Shown: positions 31,557 to 39,986 of the stretch, piece after piece
Layout of the letters: every line of letters begins with the position of its first letter
How positions within the stretch are numbered: position 1 is the stretch's first letter
Notes under the pieces: model-generated
The model's input: only the letters and a program-made list of their open reading frames with translations
Database searches by the model: none
What the model was told of the DNA's origin: nothing
NCBI RefSeq assembly: GCF_000730425.1
Contig: NZ_CP008896.1
Span: forward strand, 3,224,001 to 3,288,000
Source of the DNA: Pseudomonas fluorescens
GTDB taxonomy: Bacteria > Pseudomonadota > Gammaproteobacteria > Pseudomonadales > Pseudomonadaceae
Direction of reading: 5' to 3'
DNA: 64,000 nt
Made by a program: the position numbers and the translations under genes

Positions 31557-33718
31557 GCAATCTGTCGAGCGTGATCCAGGTGAGCTCGGTGAAGCCAGGC
31601 AGTTTTGGCGGTGCAGTCTTTTCCGGGCGCATCATTGGCCAAAACAAAATTTACACATGCAGAGCAAGCTATAAAGTCATCACCCGCATTCCTCAACCCG
31701 GTGAATGCTGGCAGTTCAAAGGCTCGATCACAGGGCATGATCAGTACAGGGATTTCGTTCTGATCGAAAGCTGTCACATCGTAAACCTGCCCATAGCGGC
31801 ATATGTGGAAAGATTGCTGATAAAGCATCCTGCATTTCGCGGGCTGTCATTCGGCAAAGCGAAAGTCTCGAAACTGGTCAGGGCATTTGGCGCAGAAAAC
31901 CTTGCTCAGGCATTGACTGCAGGCAGAGTCAGCCACCTGGCGGAACTGATTAATCCTGATCTCGCCCAAAAGGTCGTGGATGCCTGGAGGACACTGCAGG
32001 ATGAGATTTCAACAATTGAATTTCTCATGGAGCACGACTTCGATCCTGGGCTCGCCAAAAGCGTTCTCAAGGTTTGCCAGACGGATACGGTAGAGCGCCT
32101 GAAGCTTAATCCGTACAGCCTCATTGCGTTTCAAGGCATCCACCCAAACATGTGGAAAATCGTAGACGCCGCAGCAGCCAAGCTAGGCATACCTCGTGAT
32201 GACCCACGCAGGCTGGCCGGCCTTGTGGAGAATTTGCTCTATGTGCGCTTGGATCAGGGCCATACCGCATACGAAATAGAAGAGCTAAAAGCCGCCCTGA
32301 TGCAGAAGCTTCCATCCGCCAGACTGGTAGACCAAGCTATCGAATGCGCCCTACAAAGGCGTGCTGTATGCGTTAAGAAGTATCAAGGGACGACGCTTAT
32401 CCAGCCACTGGGAGCGGCCCTTGTCGAAAGTAAACTCGAGCAGCGAGTCGCGAGTCTACTGTCCGCTCAGGCCTCATTGCTTCACGGTTCTCCGCAGGAA
32501 CTGGAGCAAGCGATTGAAGATTACTGCGCACACGGTAAGAGCGTGCCTGGACACTCACTCACCCGAGACCAGAAAAGCGCAGTGCTGATGGCGCTTACTA
32601 ATCGCATCAGCACGCTGACTGGATTTGGCGGTACGGGCAAGACAACGGTGCTGAAAGCCATCGTTGATATAGCCTCTCAGCACCGCCCTGTGCATGTCTT
32701 AGCACTGAGCGGAAAAGCCAAGGAGCGGGCCAAGGAGTCTGTTGGCCGAGACACCTACACGATCCACAGTTTCTTGATCAAAATCAGCACTGCAAGCTCA
32801 GGGCTCAGCACTGGAGGCGACCCTCTGGTAATTATCGATGAATCCAGCATGGTAGACATCGCCTTGATGCTGAAACTGCTGAATGCCTTTGCGAAGAAAG
32901 AACTGTCTCTCTTGCTAGTAGGCGATACCGGTCAGCTATCTCCGGTTGGTTATGGAATCTTCTTCCATGCACTGGCCAAATCGAAGGCGATACCGTCGAC
33001 CCACCTGATCAAGGTTCACAGGTCTACCGGCAACAGTCATCTTCAGAACATCGCCATGAAGATTAGATCTGGTCACCTGGACACCTTGCCATTCTGGAAT
33101 GGCGAGAGCGATGGGGTTTATCTGATCCCCTGCACAAACACGCAGGACATGCTGACACACCTCGCGAAGATCAAGCAGATCATCCCTGACGCTCAGATCC
33201 TGACGCCACACATGTCTGATCGCATGCCGGATTCCGGGCACAAGATAAACAAACACCTGCAAAGCGCCCTCCAGCATACAGACGAGACGCAGGGTATCTG
33301 GATGGGCAAATACTGGCTGCGCGTTAACGACCCCGTCATCGTCACTCAGAATAGCTACGAGCATAATCTGTTCAACGGCAACACCGGGATCATGACTGGC
33401 ATTACGTCAATCGATGGCCAGACTTCAGGTGTGTTTTTCTTCAATGGGCTCGAAGTGACCCTCTCCAGGATGGACTTGTTCGGGCTGGGAATGAAACTTG
33501 CCTACGCCATATCCATTCATAAGGCGCAAGGCAGCGAGTACGAGACGTCGATCCTTTGCACTCTGAGTCAAAGCGAATTTGTGGAACGAAGCATGCTTTA
33601 CACAGCCGTCTCACGATCTAAGCGGCTGGCCTTGATCCTAAGCACGCATGACATCATGCAGCAGGGGGTAGCTCGCCCGAACCGAAGTGACACCCTCTGT
33701 GTGGGCTTCTCGGTTTGA
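31553..33718 (+). CDS. RecD2-like ATP-dependent DNA helicase
   Basis: Superfamily 1B helicase of 721 residues, coupled (ATGA) to the recombination operon as its fifth gene. The N-terminal third holds a helix-hairpin-helix-like region (LNPYSLIAFQGIHPNMWKIVDAAAAKLGI), a RecD2 hallmark. The motor domains carry Walker A GFGGTGKTT (K363), Walker B VIIDESSMVD, VGDTGQLSPVG, the SIHKAQGSEYE motif and the final TAVSRSKRLALIL. It is most likely a 5'-3' helicase. Linked to recombinases, it may process island DNA during excision, circular replication or transfer; that is inference. Confidence 0.85.
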   Translation: MSNLSSVIQVSSVKPGSFGGAVFSGRIIGQNKIYTCRASYKVITRIPQPGECWQFKGSITGHDQYRDFVLIESCHIVNLPIAAYVERLLIKHPAFRGLSFGKAKVSKLVRAFGAENLAQALTAGRVSHLAELINPDLAQKVVDAWRTLQDEISTIEFLMEHDFDPGLAKSVLKVCQTDTVERLKLNPYSLIAFQGIHPNMWKIVDAAAAKLGIPRDDPRRLAGLVENLLYVRLDQGHTAYEIEELKAALMQKLPSARLVDQAIECALQRRAVCVKKYQGTTLIQPLGAALVESKLEQRVASLLSAQASLLHGSPQELEQAIEDYCAHGKSVPGHSLTRDQKSAVLMALTNRISTLTGFGGTGKTTVLKAIVDIASQHRPVHVLALSGKAKERAKESVGRDTYTIHSFLIKISTASSGLSTGGDPLVIIDESSMVDIALMLKLLNAFAKKELSLLLVGDTGQLSPVGYGIFFHALAKSKAIPSTHLIKVHRSTGNSHLQNIAMKIRSGHLDTLPFWNGESDGVYLIPCTNTQDMLTHLAKIKQIIPDAQILTPHMSDRMPDSGHKINKHLQSALQHTDETQGIWMGKYWLRVNDPVIVTQNSYEHNLFNGNTGIMTGITSIDGQTSGVFFFNGLEVTLSRMDLFGLGMKLAYAISIHKAQGSEYETSILCTLSQSEFVERSMLYTAVSRSKRLALILSTHDIMQQGVARPNRSDTLCVGFSV

Positions 33719-33735
33719 ATACCAAACAGGTTGTT

Positions 33736-33764
33736 AGCCCTACAATATTGTGGGCAGGGCTTTC
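33736..33764 (+). terminator. Possible terminator after the recombination operon
   Basis: AGCCCT (33736-33741) pairs with AGGGCT (33756-33761), with an inner palindrome ACAATATTGT, followed by TTTC. It lies 18 bases after the helicase stop. The T-run is short. Confidence 0.4.
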
Positions 33765-33833
33765 GCTTCAGGCGCCTTACCTTGCTTGTATGATCGCGGG
33801 ATCCGCGCCCAATGCCTCAGGTAGGAGAATTCA

Positions 33834-34385
33834 TTGAAGTTGCTCACAACGCTTTGGAGCGTCATCCGCCCCGACCGCCGCCCCGAGCGTGAGAAAGCGC
33901 GTGAACGCGAGTTCATCCTAGCGGCGAACTCCTTGAAGACCCTCAAGGTGACACCGGAGGGCGGGATGTCCATCGATCCTGAAGAACTCCGAGATCAGAT
34001 TATCGCGGCACGTGAGCAGTTGCAGCACCTTGTCCACCAACCGGGAAAATCTAGCAGGCCATTTCAATCTGTGGCAGAGATCGAGGTGGGGCAGAAGGCT
34101 GATCACGCTGCTGAGGCCCCTGTAGAGCTGCAGGACTGTATTGAGGTGGTGGCTTGGCGTCGGCTCCATAGTGGCGCTGCTGTGCGCTACGTGTGCCTCC
34201 AGTCTACAAGTACGGGGCGATTCGCTGTCGCTACAGCCAGTCTGTTCAGAGAGGCCATGGAGAGTCTCCCGACTTGGGTCGACGGCAATACCAACAGGCA
34301 AATCGCGAATGCCCTACAGCTCGATGATCTCCAGTGGTACGCGGCTGTGAGCGAGGCTATGGATGCATGGAATGCGGAGCTCTGA
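33834..34385 (+). CDS. Hypothetical protein (183 aa)
   Basis: Not recognised. The start is a TTG with AGGAG 8 bases upstream; no better start lies nearby. The N-terminal 35 residues are basic (VIRPDRRPEREKAREREF). A middle segment (MSIDPEELRDQIIAAREQLQHL) is helical, and the C-terminal half has the look of a small alpha/beta domain with VRYVCLQSTSTGRFAVATASLF. It sits alone between the recombination operon and a convergent gene. Confidence 0.6.
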   Translation: MKLLTTLWSVIRPDRRPEREKAREREFILAANSLKTLKVTPEGGMSIDPEELRDQIIAAREQLQHLVHQPGKSSRPFQSVAEIEVGQKADHAAEAPVELQDCIEVVAWRRLHSGAAVRYVCLQSTSTGRFAVATASLFREAMESLPTWVDGNTNRQIANALQLDDLQWYAAVSEAMDAWNAEL

Positions 34386-34406
34386 TGACCCTGAGTTTTC
34401 GGTCAC

Positions 34407-34508
34407 GGCGTGCCCCTGCGGGTAGCGGCTGTCGTGAACCGAGCCTTGGCAAAGCCTGCGTCTCGGCCCTTCGGGCTTTCATCCCGCACGCCTGCGCGCT
34501 CCGCTTGC
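34407..34508. repeat. Island repeat, copy 1 (about 102 bp)
   Basis: A GC-rich segment starting GGCGTGCCCCTGCGGG and ending GCGCGCTCCGCTTGC recurs at 38384-38485 in the same orientation with roughly 78% identity; the last 20 bases are nearly identical. It sits between convergent genes. It is much richer in G+C than its surroundings and includes short inverted segments such as GCCCTTCGGGC. It may be a small dispersed element. Confidence 0.65.
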
Positions 34509-34678
34509 GGTATGCAGAGATCAGTTCCTCCCTGGACAGTGCCTGTAGCTCGCACATTCTGATCCATTGAAAAGTCAAACGTGAGTCTGGCACTGGCTTT
34601 CTGAAGGGATAAACGCCCAGATTGGATGCAGGCTGAGAAAAGGGCATTCACCAGTGCGGTGAACAGCTTGATAGGAGT

Positions 34679-34714
34679 GAACCCGACCGAGGGCGATGCC
34701 CTGAAGCCGGGTTT
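34679..34714. terminator. Hairpin between convergent genes
   Basis: AACCCG and CGGGTT enclose an inner stem AGGGC/GCCCT and are followed on the + strand by TATT. It lies just after the end of the long reverse-strand gene and could stop transcription from either side. Confidence 0.35.
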
Positions 34715-34721
34715 ATTCGGA

Positions 34722-36935
34722 TTAAGCGAGCACAGCAGCGGGTTCCGCCGTATCGTCACCGCCTCCCTGTGCCGCTAGATCAGGCGAAACCAGACCTTGG
34801 GAGGAAGGGGCATAAGGGTAAAAAGCTTCAAACTTGTCATACGGGAAGAGTGACTGAATTTTGTACACGGCGTTTGTAAGAAACTGAGTCTTCTCTATAT
34901 CGGCGTAATCACCGCTGTACCTTCCAGAGAAGAAGTTGACCTCCCAATAGCCAGCCTTTGGCCGTATTTCTCCCGCAATCCGAGCGGCCTGCATCCCAGT
35001 CATACTTGGGTGACCGAGCTCATCAGGTTTTGGAATGTCCTCAGCGACGAATAACACGCCGTCCTTACCTATGGCCCAGATAAGCTTACTCTCAGAGGAT
35101 GGGTCGTTAGCCACTGAATCGGCCACTTTCTTGTAGGCCTCGTGAACATCAACCAAACGGATTTGTTGCGGATCCCAGAATTTTTTCGCGGTCTTGTTGG
35201 TGCCTTTTCCGTTCCGCGAGACCTCGTTCTCTTTAATGTGGTTGGGCGCACGCAATGTCCCATACATGCTATTGAGATGACTTTCGTAGTCATCTCGGCG
35301 CTGCTTCACAGCCCTGGTGAACGCCGGGAAGAAGTGCTGATCATCTAGACCGGCGATCTGGCTCTCCTGCCCCTTGAAGCCGGCCAGCATCGCATCTGCA
35401 TAAATTGGGTCATGAATGTAAATGCCAGATACAGCGTTGCCCAAGGGAATGTCAGTCGCATCCAAGAACACCTGGAAAGCACACTCGGAATCCCAGTAGA
35501 CATCAATTTGCCACTGTAAGCGTGCGAGGCTGCCAGTCAAGAAACTGAGTTTTTCCTTACGCCAGCGAATCATTCTCTCTTCATCGAGGGTGTAAGTACC
35601 CAACACGTCATTGACCTTGCGGTGGGTGTAATGTTTACGGACATCGTCTCGCGCTTGAGCAATCGATGCCAGTTTGATCTCGTACCTGACCGAAGGAACC
35701 GGGATCTCAAGCAGAGGACACATTTCATCTTCCAGGTATCCCAATACCTGATCACGAATACGCTCTGCTGTGCCATGAGCGAACTTGAAGTCGATGCGCG
35801 TCTTTCTATCTGCCGGGATGATCGAGATATCTGGAACAATAATCTCATGGGGAGCCACCCAGTTAGTGGCATCCGGTTCTCGAATGGACATCGCCAGCCC
35901 CCAACGACCTTTTACGGCCTCAGGAGTGGATTCCCCGAAAAATTCGTCAAGCATGACCATTTCTGCTCGTGCGTACGGCCCGAGTCGGTCGTCATGAACG
36001 TATACCCATTTCGAATCACCCCGGAAGTCATAACCAAGGGCGGTAATTGCGTGCCCAGCTTTGACGTACTCACCAGCTTCGTTGGGTTCCACGCCGTATA
36101 CTTTTCCCGTCAAAATGACGGGCAGGTTGCTATTAATGTGAGCAACGAGGGACTCTCGGAAAGATTCAGGAGTTGATTCCTCAAGGCTATTGTTGTGATA
36201 TCGCAGCCCCTCAATATCAAGCGTTCGCTGGATCTGCTTATTGGTAAGCTCTTTATTTGGGAATCCATTACTGGAACCGTCCACAAAATTCAGGGCGGCG
36301 GTGGTGATCTCACTGCAGGATTTAATGTCCTTAACACTACGACCAGGCGAACTGTGCAACGCTGTCCAAATGGCGGTGGTAGCACACGCGGCAACCACCT
36401 TGTCCTGTTCTTGGAATGCAATTGAGTCGATTGTCAGCTTGATGCCAAAGAGATTCACATCATAAGGCTTGTCAATTTTCTTCTTGCCCACACCTCGGTC
36501 ACCACTGACACGAAGGCAGGTTTTCCCCACGAATGTCCTGGTGAGAGGTTTGATAACCATGAAACCGAGGTAGTGCGACTGGAGTTGCTCTAGAGTTTTT
36601 ACAGCATTGTCATCCTCAGCATCATCTAACATTTCTCCCACGTCACCCGCCAGTAGAGCGTCGAGCCGCTTGTGAGTCAGATCGCAACTGAAGAAGTGAA
36701 GCCGAGCGCACTTGTAGCCATCGTTGCCGAAACGCCCCAGGTAAAAACGCGAGTAGTCCTCGAGGAAGTCTCGGTCGATGTATTCGTGCTCAAGCAGGAT
36801 GCTTCCTACCGTCTTCTTACCCTTCGGAATCTCGGGCATGAAGGACTTCAAGTAGTTATAGATGTACTTGATCTGAGGTTTTTTGAAGATGTCAGCGTGA
36901 TCATAGCCGTATGGCTCATGAATCAACGCTGCCAT
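34722..36935 (-). CDS. Papain-like cysteine-peptidase domain protein (about 737 aa)
   Basis: Large cytoplasmic protein with no signal peptide. Numbering from the start chosen here, a probable peptidase domain spans about 165-330 with Q177, C184 (CATTAIWTAL), H295 (GHAITALGYDF) and D315 or D316 (VYVHDDRLG), the Q-C-H-D/N order of papain or C39-like folds. The N-terminal 160 residues and the C-terminal 400 are unrecognised; the tail is acidic and glycine-rich. The ATG at 36935 has GAAGAGG upstream; the longer frame from 36974 lacks a ribosome-binding site and would place its leader against a terminator hairpin. Substrate unknown. It could be an effector of a defence or conflict system, but nothing here proves that. 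Confidence 0.75.
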   Translation of the reverse strand: MAALIHEPYGYDHADIFKKPQIKYIYNYLKSFMPEIPKGKKTVGSILLEHEYIDRDFLEDYSRFYLGRFGNDGYKCARLHFFSCDLTHKRLDALLAGDVGEMLDDAEDDNAVKTLEQLQSHYLGFMVIKPLTRTFVGKTCLRVSGDRGVGKKKIDKPYDVNLFGIKLTIDSIAFQEQDKVVAACATTAIWTALHSSPGRSVKDIKSCSEITTAALNFVDGSSNGFPNKELTNKQIQRTLDIEGLRYHNNSLEESTPESFRESLVAHINSNLPVILTGKVYGVEPNEAGEYVKAGHAITALGYDFRGDSKWVYVHDDRLGPYARAEMVMLDEFFGESTPEAVKGRWGLAMSIREPDATNWVAPHEIIVPDISIIPADRKTRIDFKFAHGTAERIRDQVLGYLEDEMCPLLEIPVPSVRYEIKLASIAQARDDVRKHYTHRKVNDVLGTYTLDEERMIRWRKEKLSFLTGSLARLQWQIDVYWDSECAFQVFLDATDIPLGNAVSGIYIHDPIYADAMLAGFKGQESQIAGLDDQHFFPAFTRAVKQRRDDYESHLNSMYGTLRAPNHIKENEVSRNGKGTNKTAKKFWDPQQIRLVDVHEAYKKVADSVANDPSSESKLIWAIGKDGVLFVAEDIPKPDELGHPSMTGMQAARIAGEIRPKAGYWEVNFFSGRYSGDYADIEKTQFLTNAVYKIQSLFPYDKFEAFYPYAPSSQGLVSPDLAAQGGGDDTAEPAAVLA

Positions 36936-36984
36936 CGTCGCCTCTTCGAAGCTGGTGATGAGGTATGGAGTCATTGTGATCGCG

Positions 36985-37014
36985 CAAAAAAAAGCAGCCC
37001 ATTAGGCTGCTTTC
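36985..37014 (-). terminator. Intrinsic terminator between the 55-aa gene and the peptidase gene
   Basis: On the reverse strand GAAAGCAGCC pairs with GGGCTGCTTTT across a TAAT loop and runs into eight T. It lies just downstream of the small gene at 37030-37197 and about 50 bases before the peptidase start, so it either separates the two genes or acts as an attenuator. Confidence 0.8.
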
Positions 37015-37029
37015 GGATGAAGGGATTTA

Positions 37030-37197
37030 TTAGAGGCTGCAGGTCTTGGCAAGCAGCGTCGCAGTGACTTCTTGTTTAGCGAATTCACGTGCCAGACGGT
37101 GGTTAGTCGCGGCCATGCGATCACGAGCCGCCTTTAGGCTGGCTTCATGAGAACCGTTACGGTTACGGGCCTCTTCGATCATACGCTCAAGAGTCAT
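37030..37197 (-). CDS. Small hypothetical protein (55 aa)
   Basis: Basic, helical 55-residue protein beginning MTLERMIEEARNRNGSHEAS, not recognised. The ATG at 37197 is preceded by GGATGGAG; an upstream in-frame start at 37266 would add 23 residues but lacks such a site. It is followed by a strong terminator and then by the cysteine-peptidase gene in the same direction. It might regulate or be a partner of that protein. Confidence 0.6.
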   Translation of the reverse strand: MTLERMIEEARNRNGSHEASLKAARDRMAATNHRLAREFAKQEVTATLLAKTCSL

Positions 37198-37715
37198 AGC
37201 TCCATCCTCTAAGAATTTTGTTCCACGGTGCATCAACGAATTCCAATGCGCGACCACTGCTTTCAATGGAAAAAAACGTAATACTGCCTCGCTAGCAAAA
37301 GCGGTGCGGATTATCGAGCTCGTTCACCAAGCTTCACAAGCAGTACCTGCCGTCAGCCGACAAGCGGCTTTACGACTATAGTTCAGACTTGGCGAAAGCC
37401 CCCAAGGTTCAATAAACAAGCAGCCTCAGAACTCGGCAAACGGCAGCCCCGTCACAGCTCCGCTTCTCAGGAACGCCATTAAGGCTCTTCTCCTGCTAGT
37501 CGTTACCATAGCGACTAAAACCTCCATCAGGGAGGTGGCCAAGCTGGGCGAAAAATCGTTGATAACCGAGTATGGCATATGGCAATCACCCACTTAAAGT
37601 GTATTTTGCCGTTATTTTCGCCCCGTTATAGGGCGCCGGAGCGACGTTTTTTGAGTCTTCCATGCTCCCAGTCAGCGTTTGCTCGTCTGAATGGAAAGGA
37701 TAGCCGACTAAAGGC
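37198..37715. other. Gap with no supported gene
   Basis: Open frames here are short and lack ribosome-binding sites. A short palindrome TAGTCG/CGACTA occurs at about 37497-37517. I see no known repeat or RNA in it. Confidence 0.4.
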
Positions 37716-37931
37716 TCAGTTATGCGTCGGCCCCCATGGGCCCCACGATGGCGGATTCTTAACGATGTCGATTGAGGTGCTGAGCTCGTCCTGCATGTGT
37801 TCAAAAACTCTGTCGAGACTTGGATGAGCTTTCGACTCTCGCAGGGCATTCACTAACGCCAATAGCTCACGCCCTTGAGCCACCGGCATTTGGATGTCGC
37901 AATACACGGTGTCATCGCTGTCTCGTTCCAC
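37716..37931 (-). CDS. Hypothetical protein (71 aa)
   Basis: Small acidic protein beginning MERDSDDTVYCDIQMPVAQGREL, not recognised. It starts with GTG; CGGAGAA lies about 8 bases upstream. It follows the 135-aa gene by 18 bases in the same direction, so the two likely form an operon. The composition is protein-like, unlike the shadow frame on the other strand. Confidence 0.6.
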   Translation of the reverse strand: MERDSDDTVYCDIQMPVAQGRELLALVNALRESKAHPSLDRVFEHMQDELSTSIDIVKNPPSWGPWGPTHN

Positions 37932-37949
37932 GTCTATTCTCCGTCTGCA

Positions 37950-38357
37950 TCAATCCAGCTTGGGCTTACTTCTGGCAGTTCTGTGTGCCTCGAGGTGCTG
38001 CATCTCTGATTCCCAACAAGCCAGGAATTTATACCAGTCCGCAGCGTAAGGCCCATCTAACAATCTGGTCGACCCGATACTCGCCTGATTGAAGCGCTCC
38101 CTCCAGGGCTGGGGGATAGTCTGCTCCAAAATGATGTCGATTCCGGAGTTGTGATGCTGCAGCGTGACACAATCCCGAAGCTGGTTGAGATCAAGTGCCT
38201 TGTCAGCATTGGGGGAGTATTTCCGTTCTTGAAGGTCAAGGTCATCAAGGATGGATAAGGCATCGAACGCCTTCGAATCGCCTGGAGATATGTGCGCAAG
38301 TATCCACAAAGCCTTTCGTCTCTTGGCCTCCAGTTCGCGCAGTTCATCGTCGGGCAT
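37950..38357 (-). CDS. Hypothetical protein (135 aa)
   Basis: Not recognised. Starts MPDDELRELEAKRRKALW at 38357 with AAGAGGT upstream. The frame runs on to 38510, but that extension reads through the GC-rich island repeat and is not protein-like. The protein is largely helical, with an acidic middle and the aromatic segment YAADWYKFLACWESEM. It forms a pair with the 71-aa gene that follows. Confidence 0.6.
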   Translation of the reverse strand: MPDDELRELEAKRRKALWILAHISPGDSKAFDALSILDDLDLQERKYSPNADKALDLNQLRDCVTLQHHNSGIDIILEQTIPQPWRERFNQASIGSTRLLDGPYAADWYKFLACWESEMQHLEAHRTARSKPKLD

Positions 38358-38383
38358 TTGAGTTACCTCTTGTTGGCGTTGAT

Positions 38384-38485
38384 GGCGTGCCGCCTGCGGC
38401 GTCAGGCTGCCGTAAATCGAGCCCCGCCAAGGCGTGTCTCGACCCTGCGGGCTCGCATCCCTCACGCCTGCGCGCTCCGCTTGCT
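38384..38485. repeat. Island repeat, copy 2 (about 102 bp)
   Basis: Second copy of the segment at 34407-34508, same orientation, starting GGCGTGCCGCCTGCGG and sharing the end CACGCCTGCGCGCTCCGC. It lies in the promoter-side region of the 135-aa gene and so may affect its expression. Confidence 0.65.
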
Positions 38486-38628
38486 TGGTGTTTGCGTCTC
38501 TGTGAAACATAGATCGTAACGCACCCTCCCTCGTGACTCGCAGCGGAGCATCGCTATTCAGAGCGTTCTGTTATCGTTCTAAAAGTAATTTAGTCGCTCT
38601 TAGCCATCAGCCTTCTGGGGAGCCGAGA

Positions 38629-38859
38629 ATGGACACGACTCGACGCGTACCAGGCAGAGCCTACCAAACGGTTCGCGATCCCGAGCGTCTGCTCATTGAA
38701 GAGCGCGCCGAAGCTCTATCTGCTGCAGGCTACCCGCTGCCAGATGATGATCCGGCTATGTACGCTGAGCAATTGTTGAAAGAGGCCAGAGCGACACGAC
38801 GACTACCGTGTTCAGATATTTGTCTTTCGTCCTGTGGGTCACAAGGTACTGACAACTAG
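38629..38859 (+). CDS. Hypothetical protein (76 aa)
   Basis: Begins MDTTRRVPGRAYQTVRDPERL with GGGGAG 6 to 7 bases before the ATG. It is helical, with an arginine-rich start and an acidic middle (PDDDPAMYAEQLLKEA), and ends in a cysteine-containing tail. Not recognised. The frame extends upstream to 38533 without support. Confidence 0.5.
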   Translation: MDTTRRVPGRAYQTVRDPERLLIEERAEALSAAGYPLPDDDPAMYAEQLLKEARATRRLPCSDICLSSCGSQGTDN

Positions 38860-38904
38860 GAAGTTAAGAGCTACCGCCCCTCATTTTTATCATCAAGGAA
38901 GAAA

Positions 38905-39585
38905 ATGAAATACTCATTGCTTGAAGGCGCTCGTGTAGAGGCCACTCCAAAAGCACGTGGTGTTTGCAGTTTTTGTGGTTCCCAGACTGTCGCTAAATGC
39001 GGGAACCATGTCGTCTGGCATTGGGCTCATAAACGTTTGGACAATTGCGATCCGTGGTGGGAAACGGAAACGGCATGGCATCGCGATTGGAAGAATATGT
39101 TCCCAACCGAGTGGCAGGAAGTTGTGTTGCAAGCGTCCTCAGGGGAGAGACATATAGCAGATGTCCGAACGCCTTCAGGGATGGTTATTGAGTTTCAGAG
39201 ATCGACGATACATCCTGAAGAGGTAATCGCGAGGCAAAACTACTATCAAAATATGATCTGGGTGATCGATGGCACGCGGACTGAGTTCGACAGGTACAAC
39301 TTCAGAATGGGTTTGTCGAAAGTGTCGGAGAATGGACTGGCTTCATTTAGCTGGCATTCCCGCAGCAAGCTTTTTGCTCGCTGGTGGGTTTCCAAACCCG
39401 TGTTCATCGACTTCGGCCCCGATTTCGGTATATGGCGCGTCTTAAGATTCGATCCGACTCAAAAACGTGGAGTGGTGGCTTACACTCACAAGGAAAAGCT
39501 GGTCGAATGGATCACCAACGGCACCACCGATTTTAGCTTCAATGGAGGCCCGGCCTCTGATAAATCCGGTACGGCGGGTCAATAA
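38905..39585 (+). CDS. CoiA-like competence family / PD-(D/E)XK nuclease-like protein
   Basis: 226 residues. An N-terminal zinc-ribbon-like CSFCGSQTVAKCG (C21, C24) and HWAHKR segment lead into a probable restriction-endonuclease-like core: ETAWHRDWK, HIADVRTPSG (D86) and VIEFQRS (E96, Q98), the D...ExQ pattern of CoiA-type proteins. CoiA acts in transformation, but many mobile elements carry relatives of unknown role. AAGGAAG stands before the ATG. The C-terminal 90 residues are unrecognised. Confidence 0.7.
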   Translation: MKYSLLEGARVEATPKARGVCSFCGSQTVAKCGNHVVWHWAHKRLDNCDPWWETETAWHRDWKNMFPTEWQEVVLQASSGERHIADVRTPSGMVIEFQRSTIHPEEVIARQNYYQNMIWVIDGTRTEFDRYNFRMGLSKVSENGLASFSWHSRSKLFARWWVSKPVFIDFGPDFGIWRVLRFDPTQKRGVVAYTHKEKLVEWITNGTTDFSFNGGPASDKSGTAGQ

Positions 39586-39776
39586 AAACCGACCAAGTGT
39601 CTAGCGGGCATCTCTGTCCTTCGGGCTTCTTGCTGTTCTAGCTTGCAAATCAAACACCTTGAGACTACTTAGGGACGGGACGCTCATAAGGTGCTCTCAG
39701 GGTATGCCTATACCCGCAAGACACTTGCTGACTCATCATCGAGCTATGCTGGGTCGACATCAAGGAGTCCATGTAG

Positions 39777-39986
39777 ATGCCCAGTGAATACTCGCTATCA
39801 GATGTGCTGGAAAGGATGTACCAAAACCAGCTGGCCCTTGAGGCTGCGCTCATGGAGCTGACCCTCCAGGTGGAAGCCCAGGGACATGCGGAAGTCGGCG
39901 ACAACGTCCGTGGTGCGCTTTACACAATTGGTGAGAACGCTGGTCATATCAAACAGGGGCTGGCCCGGCTCAAAACACTCCCATGA
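39777..39986 (+). CDS. Small hypothetical protein (69 aa), first of a coupled pair
   Basis: Helical, acidic protein beginning MPSEYSLSDVLERMYQNQLALE, with AAGGAG upstream. Its stop overlaps the ATG of the next gene (ATGA). The arrangement resembles that of small two-gene modules such as toxin-antitoxin or immunity pairs, but neither member matches a family I know. Confidence 0.6.
   Translation: MPSEYSLSDVLERMYQNQLALEAALMELTLQVEAQGHAEVGDNVRGALYTIGENAGHIKQGLARLKTLP

Noticed and set aside
34334..34759. Open frames reading through the first island repeat on both strands.
   Set aside because: They are repeat translations (arginine- and alanine-rich) with no ribosome-binding sites.
37579..37827. 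A forward 82-residue open frame.
   Set aside because: It overlaps the reverse-strand 71-aa gene, which has a better ribosome-binding site and a more protein-like sequence.
38358..38510. N-terminal extension of the 135-aa reverse-strand protein.
   Set aside because: It translates the GC-rich island repeat; the ATG at 38357 has a ribosome-binding site.
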